Of a stretch of DNA of 64,000 bases, positions 18,097 through 26,906 are shown in pieces. Made by a program: the position numbers and the translations under genes. How positions within the stretch are numbered: position 1 is the stretch's first letter; every line of letters begins with the position of its first letter. The DNA comes from Bacillus sp. SD075 (GTDB taxonomy: Bacteria > Bacillota > Bacilli > Bacillales > DSM-1321): the NCBI RefSeq assembly GCF_017355165.1, contig NZ_JADILK010000015.1, positions 1 to 64,000 of the forward strand, written 5' to 3'. Under the pieces are notes generated by a model. That model ran no database searches and was not told the DNA's origin. It saw only the letters and a program-made list of their open reading frames with translations.

Positions 18097-18286
18097 TAGG
18101 TTAGGACAGGTTAGGCATTCAGAAATACACAGCTTTTTGTAGGTTATTGTTAGATTGTGTCAGATTATACTAAGAATTCTTTGCAATTTAGAGGGTTCAA
18201 GCCCTAATTGGAGAAGTATATTATCATGATGTGTTTAGCCGAGGAAAATGGACTGCAAGGATTTTGACGTAGAAGGAGGGTTCTTA

Positions 18287-20266
18287 ATTAAAAAGCAACT
18301 GTTTAAACTATGTATATTTTGCTATATAATTTTTGTTCAAACGTTTTGGTCCCCAGCGGTTTTTGCTGAACAAAAAACATTTATTATTGCTGGAGAAAGT
18401 GCTCTTCCTCCATTTTCATTTGAAAATGAAGCTGGTGAGCTGACAGGGATCAATATTGATTTAATGGAGGAAATAGCAAAATATAATGACGTAGATTTCA
18501 AATATATTCCGATGAGGATGGAAGAAGCCGAAAAAGCCTTAAGTAATGGAACAATTGATGCAATTGTTGGAAGTATCTATAATACCGAAAAAGATAACCA
18601 ACTTGATTTCACACAATCCTATTTTACAATGTCCCAATCAATAATCATTCCTAGTGAAAGGAAACAGGATATTCATGCGTTAACGGATCTACGTGATTCA
18701 CATGTTGTCCTTGATCATAACACTCCAGTGATCAGTACATTTCTCAATATGAGGAATACAAATTTAACGACCGTTTCGAATCAATACTCGGGTATTTTAA
18801 CATTATTGAACAACCGTGCAGATGTATTCATCGGAAACAAATGGACTGCAGATTTCTATTTGAAAAAGTTCCGCCAAGAAAAGAATTACATCATTCTCGA
18901 TGAAGTCATTGAACCTGCGGATTATACGATTGCCGTGAAAAAAGGGAATCAATCGCTTCTTTTCATGATGGACAATACACTCACAGAACTTAAAGCAAAC
19001 CGAAATATCAATGGGATAATCGATAAATGGGTCATCCCACAATCCAATCAAAAAATTGCTAGGCTGGAGCAATTCATATTTTGGTTGATCATAATCTTAA
19101 CTGCAGGTGCCCTTATCCTATTATTCATTTACATATGGAATCACAGACTAAAAAAATCCGTTCATAACCAGACGTTAAAATTACATTTATTGAATAAGCA
19201 TTTAGAGAAGCAGCGGCAAAACATCGCTAATGCTGAAGCGTTCAAAGATCAAATCTTAAACAATATCAATAATGGCATCATAACATTCAATCTCGATTTC
19301 ATGATTACCAGCTGCAACGCAAAGGCATCGGACATTCTCAACATTTCCAAGGAAATGATTCCGAATCTTATGAATCATTCGCAATTAATGAAGAATTTCG
19401 AAGCTTTACATCAAGAACAAAATGAGATTAACCGTACGGGTTCTTTTCGGATCTTGGTTGTTAATGAGGAAAATGAACAGAAGGTAATTTCATATTCGAT
19501 GCATAAGATGTTCAATTCTGAAGATATACAAACCGGATACTTGCTTTCAATGAATGATGAGACGGAAAAGAAAACATTGGAGAAAAAATTGGTCACACAA
19601 GAAAAACTTCACGCTCTTGGACAACTAGTTGCAGGTGTCGCACATGAAATCAGGAATCCTTTAACATCGATTAAAACATTCATTGATTTACTTCCGAGTA
19701 AATATGATAATCCTCAATTCCGACAAGTTCTAATGGAACACTTGCCTACTGAAGTTAACCGTTTGAATGCGATTGTTACCGATTTAATTGAATATGCACG
19801 TCCGCGTCCCCCCAATATTACAAATTGTCACGCTAATGAACTTATGTCATTACTTGCTTTTCATAAGGTGACAATGGAAAAAAACCAAATAAATTTTGAG
19901 CAAACGATTGAGGAGGACCTTATTTTTTATATAGATTTACAACAAATTCAACAGGTCCTTCTTAACTTGGTGTTGAATTCGATTCATGCTGTTGAAGAAA
20001 CAAAGGAAAAGACCATTAAAATCACCATTGAAAAAGAGAAAGAAAAGACAGGGCGGATTACTATATCCGATACGGGAAAAGGGATGAAACAGGAGGAACT
20101 GAACCATATTTTCGAGCCTTTTTTCACAAATAAAGAAAAGGGCGTCGGTTTGGGACTTACGTTATCTTATAGGCTAATTAAAGAAAATAATGGAGATATC
20201 CATGTAAAAAGTTATCCTAATTCAGGAACGGAATTCACCATTTTACTACCTTTATATATCGAATAG
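18287..20266 (+). CDS. Sensor histidine kinase with extracellular solute-binding sensor domain
   Basis: A membrane kinase of about 660 aa. It has an N-terminal signal helix (LFKLCIFCYIIFVQTFW), then a type-3 solute-binding domain (about 40-270: FIIAGESALPPFSFENEAGELTGINIDLM). One transmembrane helix (EQFIFWLIIILTAGALILLF), a PAS-like linker domain, HisKA with the phosphorylated His in VAGVAHEIRNPL, and a HATPase with LNSIHAV, DTGKGM and GVGLGL complete it. The direct sensor suggests it binds a small solute outside the cell. An in-frame ATG exists at 18248, but GAAGGAGGG at 18272-18280 sits 6 bases before ATT 18287. I list that rare start as the better guess; if wrong, the start is 18248. The NtrC-type regulator follows 24 bp later. 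Confidence 0.85.
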   Translation: MKKQLFKLCIFCYIIFVQTFWSPAVFAEQKTFIIAGESALPPFSFENEAGELTGINIDLMEEIAKYNDVDFKYIPMRMEEAEKALSNGTIDAIVGSIYNTEKDNQLDFTQSYFTMSQSIIIPSERKQDIHALTDLRDSHVVLDHNTPVISTFLNMRNTNLTTVSNQYSGILTLLNNRADVFIGNKWTADFYLKKFRQEKNYIILDEVIEPADYTIAVKKGNQSLLFMMDNTLTELKANRNINGIIDKWVIPQSNQKIARLEQFIFWLIIILTAGALILLFIYIWNHRLKKSVHNQTLKLHLLNKHLEKQRQNIANAEAFKDQILNNINNGIITFNLDFMITSCNAKASDILNISKEMIPNLMNHSQLMKNFEALHQEQNEINRTGSFRILVVNEENEQKVISYSMHKMFNSEDIQTGYLLSMNDETEKKTLEKKLVTQEKLHALGQLVAGVAHEIRNPLTSIKTFIDLLPSKYDNPQFRQVLMEHLPTEVNRLNAIVTDLIEYARPRPPNITNCHANELMSLLAFHKVTMEKNQINFEQTIEEDLIFYIDLQQIQQVLLNLVLNSIHAVEETKEKTIKITIEKEKEKTGRITISDTGKGMKQEELNHIFEPFFTNKEKGVGLGLTLSYRLIKENNGDIHVKSYPNSGTEFTILLPLYIE

Positions 20267-20290
20267 AAGCCTGGAAAGAGGAGGGGTAAT

Positions 20291-21667
20291 ATGAATATGC
20301 ATGTATTGGTGATTGATGATGAACCTGCTATTTGCACCGCTCTTAGCTTTGCATTGGAAGATTCTTATCAAGTCTTGACAACTACTGACCCGGATGAGGG
20401 TCTTCGAAAGATCGACAATCAGCCTTTTGATATTGTGTTACTTGATTTGAGAATTGGAAATAAAAGCGGACTTGATATCCTGCAAAAAATTAAGCAAACA
20501 GCACCTAACGTGACAGTCATCATGATGACTGCCTATTCTTCCATTGAAACTTCCATCGAGGCCATAAAAAAGGGGGCCTACTACTATATTGAAAAGCCAA
20601 TTAATATAGAAGAACTTTCTTTGCTCTTGATGAGGGCAGCCGAATTCAAACAGATGTCCAATCAATTAGAGACATTACATGAAGAATTAGAGATGCAAAA
20701 GGGATTTGGTAACTTCCTTGGTAACAGCAAGGCGATGCAGCGTATTTTCTCAATGATTGAAAGAGTGAAAGATATTGATTCCAGTGTTCTTATCACGGGT
20801 GAAAGTGGTACTGGAAAGGAGCTTGTAGCCCGAAACATCCATACGTTAGGAAGAAGGAAAAACAATCCAATTCAGATTGTCAATTGTGCAGCAATTCCTG
20901 AGATGCTGCTCGAATCTGAATTGTTCGGTTATGAGAAGGGAGCATTTTCCGGTGCAACACAGAGAAAGGAAGGGAAATTCGTTGCTGCTAATGGAGGCAT
21001 CCTTTTTCTGGATGAGATTAGTGAAATGCCCCTTCCTCTACAAGCCAAGTTATTACGAGTATTGCAGGAACGGGAAGTGACTCCTCTGGGATCCAATACA
21101 AAAATCTCATTGGATGTCCGTATTATAAGTGCAGCCAATAAAAACCTGGAACAAATGGTGATGGAAGGGGAATTTAGGGAGGATTTGTATTTCAGGCTAA
21201 ATGTCATTCCGATCTCGATGCCGCCTTTAAGAAATAGAAAAGAAGATTTACCGATCCTTATGGATTATTTTATAAAAAAGCACGCTAAGGATATGAATCG
21301 TGAAGAAAAGATGTTCTCGGCAACTGCACGTCGGATTTTACTGGATTATCATTACCCTGGGAATGTCCGTGAGCTTGGTAACATTATAGAATATGCTGTT
21401 GCCCTATCAAACTCGAAAAGAATGGAAGAAACCGACTTGCCGCAATATGTTCAAGAACAGAAGTTCATTTTCCAGCCGGATGGCAATGACGACGATTTTA
21501 ACAGCTTCAGGATTCCCATTGGCATTTCGATGAAAGAGATAGAAGAAAAAGTCATAACGGCCACTCTTCAATACTGTAAAAACCATCGGCAAAAAACAGC
21601 TCAAATCCTAAAAATTTCTGAAAGAAGCCTTCGTGATAAAATCAAGCTCATTTCAAAGGAAGAATAA
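20291..21667 (+). CDS. NtrC-family sigma-54-dependent response regulator
   Basis: This 458-aa regulator has a receiver domain (acidic pocket VIDDEPA, phospho-acceptor Asp52 in LLDLRIG), an AAA+ domain with Walker A GESGTGKE, the sigma-54 contact loop GAFSGA (Ser in place of the usual Thr of GAFTGA), Walker B GGILFLDEIS, and a Fis-type helix-turn-helix (QKTAQILKISERSLRDKIK). It should activate promoters of the -24/-12 class, and a very good one lies 118 bp after its stop. Phospho-dependent NtrC-type regulators are uncommon in Bacillus, where most sigma-54 activators (AcoR, RocR, LevR) are one-component. GAGGAGGGG precedes ATG 20291. Confidence 0.92.
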   Translation: MNMHVLVIDDEPAICTALSFALEDSYQVLTTTDPDEGLRKIDNQPFDIVLLDLRIGNKSGLDILQKIKQTAPNVTVIMMTAYSSIETSIEAIKKGAYYYIEKPINIEELSLLLMRAAEFKQMSNQLETLHEELEMQKGFGNFLGNSKAMQRIFSMIERVKDIDSSVLITGESGTGKELVARNIHTLGRRKNNPIQIVNCAAIPEMLLESELFGYEKGAFSGATQRKEGKFVAANGGILFLDEISEMPLPLQAKLLRVLQEREVTPLGSNTKISLDVRIISAANKNLEQMVMEGEFREDLYFRLNVIPISMPPLRNRKEDLPILMDYFIKKHAKDMNREEKMFSATARRILLDYHYPGNVRELGNIIEYAVALSNSKRMEETDLPQYVQEQKFIFQPDGNDDDFNSFRIPIGISMKEIEEKVITATLQYCKNHRQKTAQILKISERSLRDKIKLISKEE

Positions 21668-21683
21668 TGGGCTTCATATTGTT

Positions 21684-21725
21684 AACCGGCAATTTTTTCT
21701 GGATAACCGGAAAAAATTGCCGGTT
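21684..21725 (+). terminator. Terminator and possible enhancer dyad
   Basis: AACCGGCAATTTTTTC (21684-21699) and its exact complement (21710-21725) form a 16-bp stem. It lies just after the response-regulator stop and 60-100 bp before the -24/-12 promoter, which is also where an enhancer-binding protein would sit. Both roles are possible. Confidence 0.6.
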
Positions 21726-21784
21726 TATACTTGTATAGCATCCAAAAAATCGGCAAGATTTGCGTTATAGAGCAGAAAATCGAC

Positions 21785-21802
21785 TTGGCATGGTATTTGC
21801 AT
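21785..21802 (+). promoter_or_regulatory. Sigma-54 (-24/-12) promoter
   Basis: TTGGCATGGTATTTGCAT matches TGGCAC-N5-TTGCA with one change (C to T). It lies 29 bp before the TAXI lipoprotein gene and directly downstream of an NtrC-type regulator gene, which makes it very likely functional for the five-gene transport operon. Confidence 0.85.
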
Positions 21803-21830
21803 ATAAATTCATTAAGAAAGGAGGGCCACT

Positions 21831-22838
21831 ATGAAGAATGAAGCACTCTTTATAAAAGTCGCTTTGTTATTTTGTTTTATGACAGGTTGTTCTTTTATGA
21901 ATGAGCAGCAGGAAATATCTAAACCTGCTACCACCTTGATTCAGAGGCAACTATCTTCTGGAGGACAGGATTTAAATAATAGGATGCTAATCATTGGAAC
22001 CGGAGATATGACAGGGGTTTATTTTTCATTAGGACAAAGATTATCAAATATGTATGAAAAATATAATGGAGCTGTATCAGGTACCCAGGTAACCCAAGCT
22101 TCCATAGAAAATACTGAATTGGTTAGCCGCCATCGGGCAGAAATTGGTTTTACCACAGTGGATGTGCTGGATTTGCCTGAAACGGATAAATCCAAGTTAA
22201 GAGCTTTAACGGCCCTATATTCCAACTATGTTCAAATTGTTACTACTAAACAAAATGATATTCATTTCTTAGAAGATTTAGTTGGTAAACGCATTAGTGT
22301 GGGGACGGCAGGAAGCGGTACAAGGCTGATTGCAGAGCGGATACTGTTAGAATCTGATTTACCGACTGATCAATTGAATTTATCCTATCTTTCTTTTTCT
22401 CAATCTGCAGAAGCATTACGAAATGGTACCATTGATGCAGCTTTCTTTTCTTCGGGAATTCCGAATAATGAAATCGCTTTCATATCCGATCAGACGGAGC
22501 TAGCTTTCATTCCAATTCCGGGAGACATCATTGAACGCCTTCAAAAACAATATGGAGTGTATACTCATAATGAAATTCCCAGAGATACATACAGGGGGAT
22601 GAAAAAAAATGTCCAAACGATTTCAATTAAAAATGTCCTGGTAACCTACAAGGAAATGTCTGACACTCATGCTTACAATCTTGTGAAAACATTATATGAA
22701 CATCTGCCTGAACTGCAGCATACACATCCGGCTGCTTCTGATATTTCAATAAATGAAGCAACTAAACAAGTTCCACTTGAATTTCATCAAGGCGCCATGA
22801 ATTATTTTACCGAACACGGAATTATTGAAAATCAATGA
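21831..22838 (+). CDS. TAXI-family solute-binding lipoprotein
   Basis: This 335-aa protein has a lipoprotein signal (LFCFMTGCS, lipidated Cys20) and a TAXI/NMT1-like binding fold (LIIGTGDMTGVYFSLGQRLSNMY, RISVGTAGSGTRLIAERIL, FFSSGIPNNEI). TAXI proteins normally feed TRAP transporters (glutamate, 2-oxoglutarate and related acids), yet no TRAP permease is next to it. It is the first gene after a sigma-54 promoter and is followed 19 bp later by an ABC binding protein. It could pass ligand to the ABC system, serve the sensor kinase as a co-receptor, or work with a TRAP permease elsewhere. AAAGGAGGG precedes ATG 21831. Confidence 0.85.
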   Translation: MKNEALFIKVALLFCFMTGCSFMNEQQEISKPATTLIQRQLSSGGQDLNNRMLIIGTGDMTGVYFSLGQRLSNMYEKYNGAVSGTQVTQASIENTELVSRHRAEIGFTTVDVLDLPETDKSKLRALTALYSNYVQIVTTKQNDIHFLEDLVGKRISVGTAGSGTRLIAERILLESDLPTDQLNLSYLSFSQSAEALRNGTIDAAFFSSGIPNNEIAFISDQTELAFIPIPGDIIERLQKQYGVYTHNEIPRDTYRGMKKNVQTISIKNVLVTYKEMSDTHAYNLVKTLYEHLPELQHTHPAASDISINEATKQVPLEFHQGAMNYFTEHGIIENQ

Positions 22839-22857
22839 AAAACGGGAGGTAATGAAC

Positions 22858-23958
22858 ATGAAAAAACTGATGAGTCTTTTATCCATAATAGTATTGATCG
22901 CTCTTGCAGGGTGTGGGAATCCTACTCCGCAAAAGCCAGGGGAATCCGTACAAACGAGTGCAGGTGAAAAAGGAGAGAAAAAAATAACGATAGCCGGTAA
23001 TGGCGGAGTCATTGAAAGTGCCATCCGAGATGTGATCGCACCAAAGTTCAAAGAAGAAACAGGAATCACTGTTAATTATATTTCCGGTTTATCAGGTGAA
23101 ATCCTCTCCAAAGTGGAATTACAGAAGAACGCTCCGCAAATTGACGTTGCCTTTTTTGTACCGGTTGATGTAATTCGCGCTAAGGAGAAGGAACTGATCG
23201 TACCAATTGATGAGTCTAATGTTCCCAATATGAAATCGGTTGATCCACGTTTCATTCCGGTTGAAAATGCTGCCGCGCCAGCATTCGGCTTAGTCATTGC
23301 ACCAGCATATAATACGGAAACCTTTAAAAAGAAAGGGTTAAAATCAATTGATTCATGGAATGATCTTGTCTCACCTGATTACGAGGGTAAAACGGCATTT
23401 TCAGATATTACGAATGACTGGGGCTTCAATACCCTTAATGGTCTGGCTATTTCAAATGGCGGCAGTACGGAAGACATGGAACCAGGTCTTGAAAAGGCAA
23501 AAGATCTTGCAGCGTATTCCAATACATTTTATAAAAATTCAACGCAAATGATGCCAGCAATCCAACAAGGAGCTGCTGACGTAACGGTAATGGGAAGTTA
23601 TTCCATAGGCGAACTGGCCGTTTCAGGCATTCCCATTAAGATGGCCGTGCCTAAAGAAGGCGTGCCGCTTCAAGCTTTCAGTGCTGGTCTAGTGAAAAAT
23701 ACACCTAATAGTAAAGAAGCCCTAGAATTCATCAACTATGTAGTCAGTGAAGAAGCGCAAGCATTAATTTCAGAAAAAGGATTTTATCCGACGGTAGAAG
23801 GCATGAAAATTCCAGAGAAATATGAAGAGTCAATCGGACTTAAAGCAAGTGATAAAACATTCAAACCTGATTTCGTCAAATTTGCCGAGATCCGTGCCGA
23901 GGTGTCAGACAGATGGGCGAAAGAGGTTACTCCTGAATTAGGGAAAAAACTCAAATAA
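22858..23958 (+). CDS. ABC transporter extracellular substrate-binding lipoprotein (family 1)
   Basis: A 366-aa lipoprotein with signal SIIVLIALAGCGN and a binding fold of the iron/polyamine/phosphonate type (VIAPKFKEETGITVNYISGLSGEIL, FGLVIAPAYNTETF, LEFINYVVSEEAQ). The substrate is not readable from sequence. Of the starts available (22825, 22852, 22858), only ATG 22858 has a properly spaced ribosome site (GGGAGGT, 22844-22850) and begins directly with the lipoprotein leader. The ATPase follows 18 bp downstream. Confidence 0.9.
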   Translation: MKKLMSLLSIIVLIALAGCGNPTPQKPGESVQTSAGEKGEKKITIAGNGGVIESAIRDVIAPKFKEETGITVNYISGLSGEILSKVELQKNAPQIDVAFFVPVDVIRAKEKELIVPIDESNVPNMKSVDPRFIPVENAAAPAFGLVIAPAYNTETFKKKGLKSIDSWNDLVSPDYEGKTAFSDITNDWGFNTLNGLAISNGGSTEDMEPGLEKAKDLAAYSNTFYKNSTQMMPAIQQGAADVTVMGSYSIGELAVSGIPIKMAVPKEGVPLQAFSAGLVKNTPNSKEALEFINYVVSEEAQALISEKGFYPTVEGMKIPEKYEESIGLKASDKTFKPDFVKFAEIRAEVSDRWAKEVTPELGKKLK

Positions 23959-23976
23959 AAAGGAGCGTGTTATCAC

Positions 23977-25137
23977 ATGGAAGTATTAAGAAAAGATGTG
24001 GAATTTAATAGGCAGCACCTGGAGGCAGTTCAAGGGCTTGGTTCAAATAAAAATGATGTAGAAATAAGAGGTGCGTATAAACAATTTGGAACGAATGTTG
24101 TCCTGAATGGTATCGACCTGGAGGTGAAACAAGGAGAGTTACTCACTCTTCTTGGGCCTTCAGGGTGTGGAAAGTCCACAACCTTGAACCTCATTGCAGG
24201 GTTCCTCGATGCAGATCGGGGCGAGGTCCATATTAAAGGAAATAATGTTACGAAGGTTCCTCCTTATAAGCGAGATTTAGGAATGGTTTTTCAAACGTAT
24301 TCTCTTTTTCCTCATATGACAGTCTATGAAAATCTCAGTTTTGGCTTGAAACTGCGCAAGGTCGGTAAAGCTGAGCAAAAAAAGAAGATAAGCAAAGCGC
24401 TTGAATTAGTAAAAATGTCAGGATTGGAGAATCGGTATCCAAGGGAATTATCAGGGGGGCAGCGTCAGCGTGTTGCTATTTCAAGGGCACTTGTAGTGGA
24501 ACCGGAGCTGCTTTTGCTTGACGAACCGCTTTCAAACCTTGATGCAAAGTTGCGTCATGAACTCAGGGCCGAGATAAAGCGCTTACAAAAGGAAATTGGC
24601 GTAACGACCATTTTTGTGACCCATGATCAAGAAGAAGCTCTATCCATGTCTGATCGAGTCGTTGTCATGAATGCAGGGAAAATTGAACAAATCAGTACTC
24701 CTACTGAGATTTACAATCACCCCAAGACAGAATTCGTCTTTCAATTCATCGGTAAATCGAATTGTTTTGAAGGGAATGTTTCTGCTGTGGATAAGCGGAA
24801 AGTTTCAGTCAAGATCGGTTCTGACATCACTAATGTCGACGTAAATAACATCATGGGAAATGATAGTGATTTGAAAGCCGGGGATGAGGTGAAGATTTAT
24901 ATTAGACCAGAAAAACTGCAAATTGTTCCTGCTGATCAAAAATCTTCATCCTTATTGGATTTCCACCGTGCTAAGATTAGCCAAATTAACTATCTGGGTA
25001 CCTCATGGGAAATCAATGTTCTATTACAGGGGAAAAGTATTCAAGTATTGACGACCGCTTTTGATCCATCATGGCAAAATGGAAGTGAGGTGTTGATAGG
25101 ATGGAGCCCATCAGAAGTTATGCTAGTCAAGAAATAG
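23977..25137 (+). CDS. ABC transporter ATP-binding protein (PotA-like)
   Basis: This 386-aa import ATPase has Walker A GPSGCGKST, the signature LSGGQRQRVAISRAL, Walker B LLLLDEPL and switch His in VTHDQEEA, plus a C-terminal TOBE domain (about 290-386). It belongs to the polyamine/Fe3+/phosphonate importer ATPases. It is the third gene of the sigma-54 operon, and its 3' end overlaps the next permease by 37 bp. Confidence 0.93.
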   Translation: MEVLRKDVEFNRQHLEAVQGLGSNKNDVEIRGAYKQFGTNVVLNGIDLEVKQGELLTLLGPSGCGKSTTLNLIAGFLDADRGEVHIKGNNVTKVPPYKRDLGMVFQTYSLFPHMTVYENLSFGLKLRKVGKAEQKKKISKALELVKMSGLENRYPRELSGGQRQRVAISRALVVEPELLLLDEPLSNLDAKLRHELRAEIKRLQKEIGVTTIFVTHDQEEALSMSDRVVVMNAGKIEQISTPTEIYNHPKTEFVFQFIGKSNCFEGNVSAVDKRKVSVKIGSDITNVDVNNIMGNDSDLKAGDEVKIYIRPEKLQIVPADQKSSSLLDFHRAKISQINYLGTSWEINVLLQGKSIQVLTTAFDPSWQNGSEVLIGWSPSEVMLVKK

Positions 25138-26045
25138 AACAGGAAACGAATCCTATTGAGCCGCAAAAGGAACCTAAAATCAAGAAAAGGAAAGTCTGGG
25201 TGCCAGGATTACTCCTTTTAACGCCGATTCTACTTTTCATATTTGGTTTCTTCGTCATACCGATGTTATACATTTTATATTTAAGTTTCATATCAACAGA
25301 TAATCTTGGGGGAGCGGATGCAGTGTATAGCCTGAAAAACTATACACAATTATTTTCCGATAGTTATTACTTATCTTCTTTATGGCTGACAGTGAAAATC
25401 AGTTTATATTCGGTCTTGGTTGCTTTATTTCTTGGATATCCGGTAGCTTTGACGATGGCCAAAAGTTCAGCGCGGATCAGAGGGTATATCACTCTCTTGA
25501 TCGTGTCACCGCTCTTGGTAAGTATAGTTGTCCGTAATTTTGGCTGGTACCTATTACTATTGCCTAACGGGACGATTAATCAAACCTTGATGGCCCTCGG
25601 CATTATAGATGCACCATTGAAACTATTGTTTTCTGAAATCGGGGTTGTAATTGGGCTATCCAATGCATATCTTCCATTCATGATTTTATCCATCGTTGCG
25701 AGTCTTTATAATATCGATCCTTCTCTGGATAAGGCAGGAGCAATACTTGGCGCAAGCCCATTCAGAAGGTTCTTTTCCATTACGTTGCCGCTAAGTATCC
25801 CTGGTATCGTATCTGGCTGCATTCTAGTATTCAGTTTGTCAATGAGTGCTTATGTTACGCCTGCGTTAATGGGGGGGGCCAATGTACCCGTGATGCCAGT
25901 TGTCATCTATGATCAAATAAATAACCTGCTGCATTGGACTTTCGGGTCTGCTCTTTCCTATATTCTATTAGCAACCACTGTCATATCAGTAACCGTCTTT
26001 ACCAGAGTCTTTGAAAAAGGGAAATTCAAGGAGGTATTTCGATGA
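25101..26045 (+). CDS. ABC transporter permease (PotB-like)
   Basis: A 314-aa inner-membrane subunit with six predicted helices and the EAA-type cytoplasmic loop SLDKAGAILGASPFRRFFSITLP. A polar N-terminal tail of about 35 residues precedes the first helix (LLLLTPILLFIFGFFVIPMLY). ATG 25101 overlaps the ATPase gene, and the stop overlaps the following permease gene, so translation is coupled. Confidence 0.9.
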   Translation: MEPIRSYASQEIEQETNPIEPQKEPKIKKRKVWVPGLLLLTPILLFIFGFFVIPMLYILYLSFISTDNLGGADAVYSLKNYTQLFSDSYYLSSLWLTVKISLYSVLVALFLGYPVALTMAKSSARIRGYITLLIVSPLLVSIVVRNFGWYLLLLPNGTINQTLMALGIIDAPLKLLFSEIGVVIGLSNAYLPFMILSIVASLYNIDPSLDKAGAILGASPFRRFFSITLPLSIPGIVSGCILVFSLSMSAYVTPALMGGANVPVMPVVIYDQINNLLHWTFGSALSYILLATTVISVTVFTRVFEKGKFKEVFR

Positions 26046-26851
26046 TGAAAACGTTTGGCGGCCTTCGGATTGCTGTTGCCGTGTTGGCCATTATCTATAT
26101 CTTGATACCGCTCATTGTCGTTATTCCCGCATCTTTTACAAGTGCTAATTATCCAAGTTTTCCGGCTGAAGGCTTCTCACTGCAATGGTATGCCAAGATT
26201 TTGGAGCGTCCTGAATTTTTGGAAGCATTTTTGAACAGCGCAAAGTTCGCAGCATTTGCTGCCCTTTTCTCCGTCCTATTCGGAACTTTGGGCGCCCTTG
26301 GCATCGCAAAGTATGATATACCGGGAAAATCGTATATTACGGCCCTTTTAACTTCTCCATTAAGTGTGCCGCAATTAGTCTTAGGGATTGCACTTTTAAT
26401 GTACTTTACACCAATGATGCTTGCCGGTACGTCTACAGGATTTTTAATTGCCCATATCGTCATTTGCATACCATATGTTATGCGGCTCGTATTGACCGGT
26501 TTAAGTGGATTTGATTATAATCTCGAACGGGCTGCAGCCATACTTGGAGCGAATCCACTAACGGTATTCATGAAAGTGACACTGCCGCTAATTGGATCAG
26601 CGGCCATCTCAGGGGGATTATTCGCATTTTTGACATCATTTGATAATGTAACGGTGTCACTCTTTATGGTATCACCGGAAATGAGAACGCTGCCGATCGA
26701 GATTTTCTCGCAAATGCAGGATGCCTATAATCCAATCGTTGCATCCGTGTCAAGCGTAGTTATTTTCATATCAGTACTTCTCATTGTCATACTAGAAAAA
26801 ATTCAGGGTGTTGGGAAAGTTTTTGGTGGTTCCCATCATACAAACGGTTAA
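26042..26851 (+). CDS. ABC transporter permease (PotC-like)
   Basis: A 269-aa second permease with six helices and the EAA-type loop NLERAAAILGANPLTVFMKVTLP. It overlaps the preceding gene by ATGA. GGAGG lies 7-8 bases before ATG 26042, with ATG 26045 a weaker option. It is the last gene of the operon, which ends close to the convergent racemase gene; only a weak CTGC-TAA-GCAG hairpin with a T run is visible at about 26886. Confidence 0.9.
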   Translation: MMKTFGGLRIAVAVLAIIYILIPLIVVIPASFTSANYPSFPAEGFSLQWYAKILERPEFLEAFLNSAKFAAFAALFSVLFGTLGALGIAKYDIPGKSYITALLTSPLSVPQLVLGIALLMYFTPMMLAGTSTGFLIAHIVICIPYVMRLVLTGLSGFDYNLERAAAILGANPLTVFMKVTLPLIGSAAISGGLFAFLTSFDNVTVSLFMVSPEMRTLPIEIFSQMQDAYNPIVASVSSVVIFISVLLIVILEKIQGVGKVFGGSHHTNG

Positions 26852-26906
26852 AACGATATAAAAGGATGGAGAAATCGATTATGCTGCTAAGCAGGGTTTT
26901 TTGAAT

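Larger units (their letters stand above)
17674..18247. other. Intergenic region with two terminators and a gene fragment
   Basis: It holds a terminator at 17805-17836, a second hairpin at 17948-17991 and the duplicated DinB fragment (18005-18096). The remaining sequence is the leader of the kinase gene. Confidence 0.5.
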
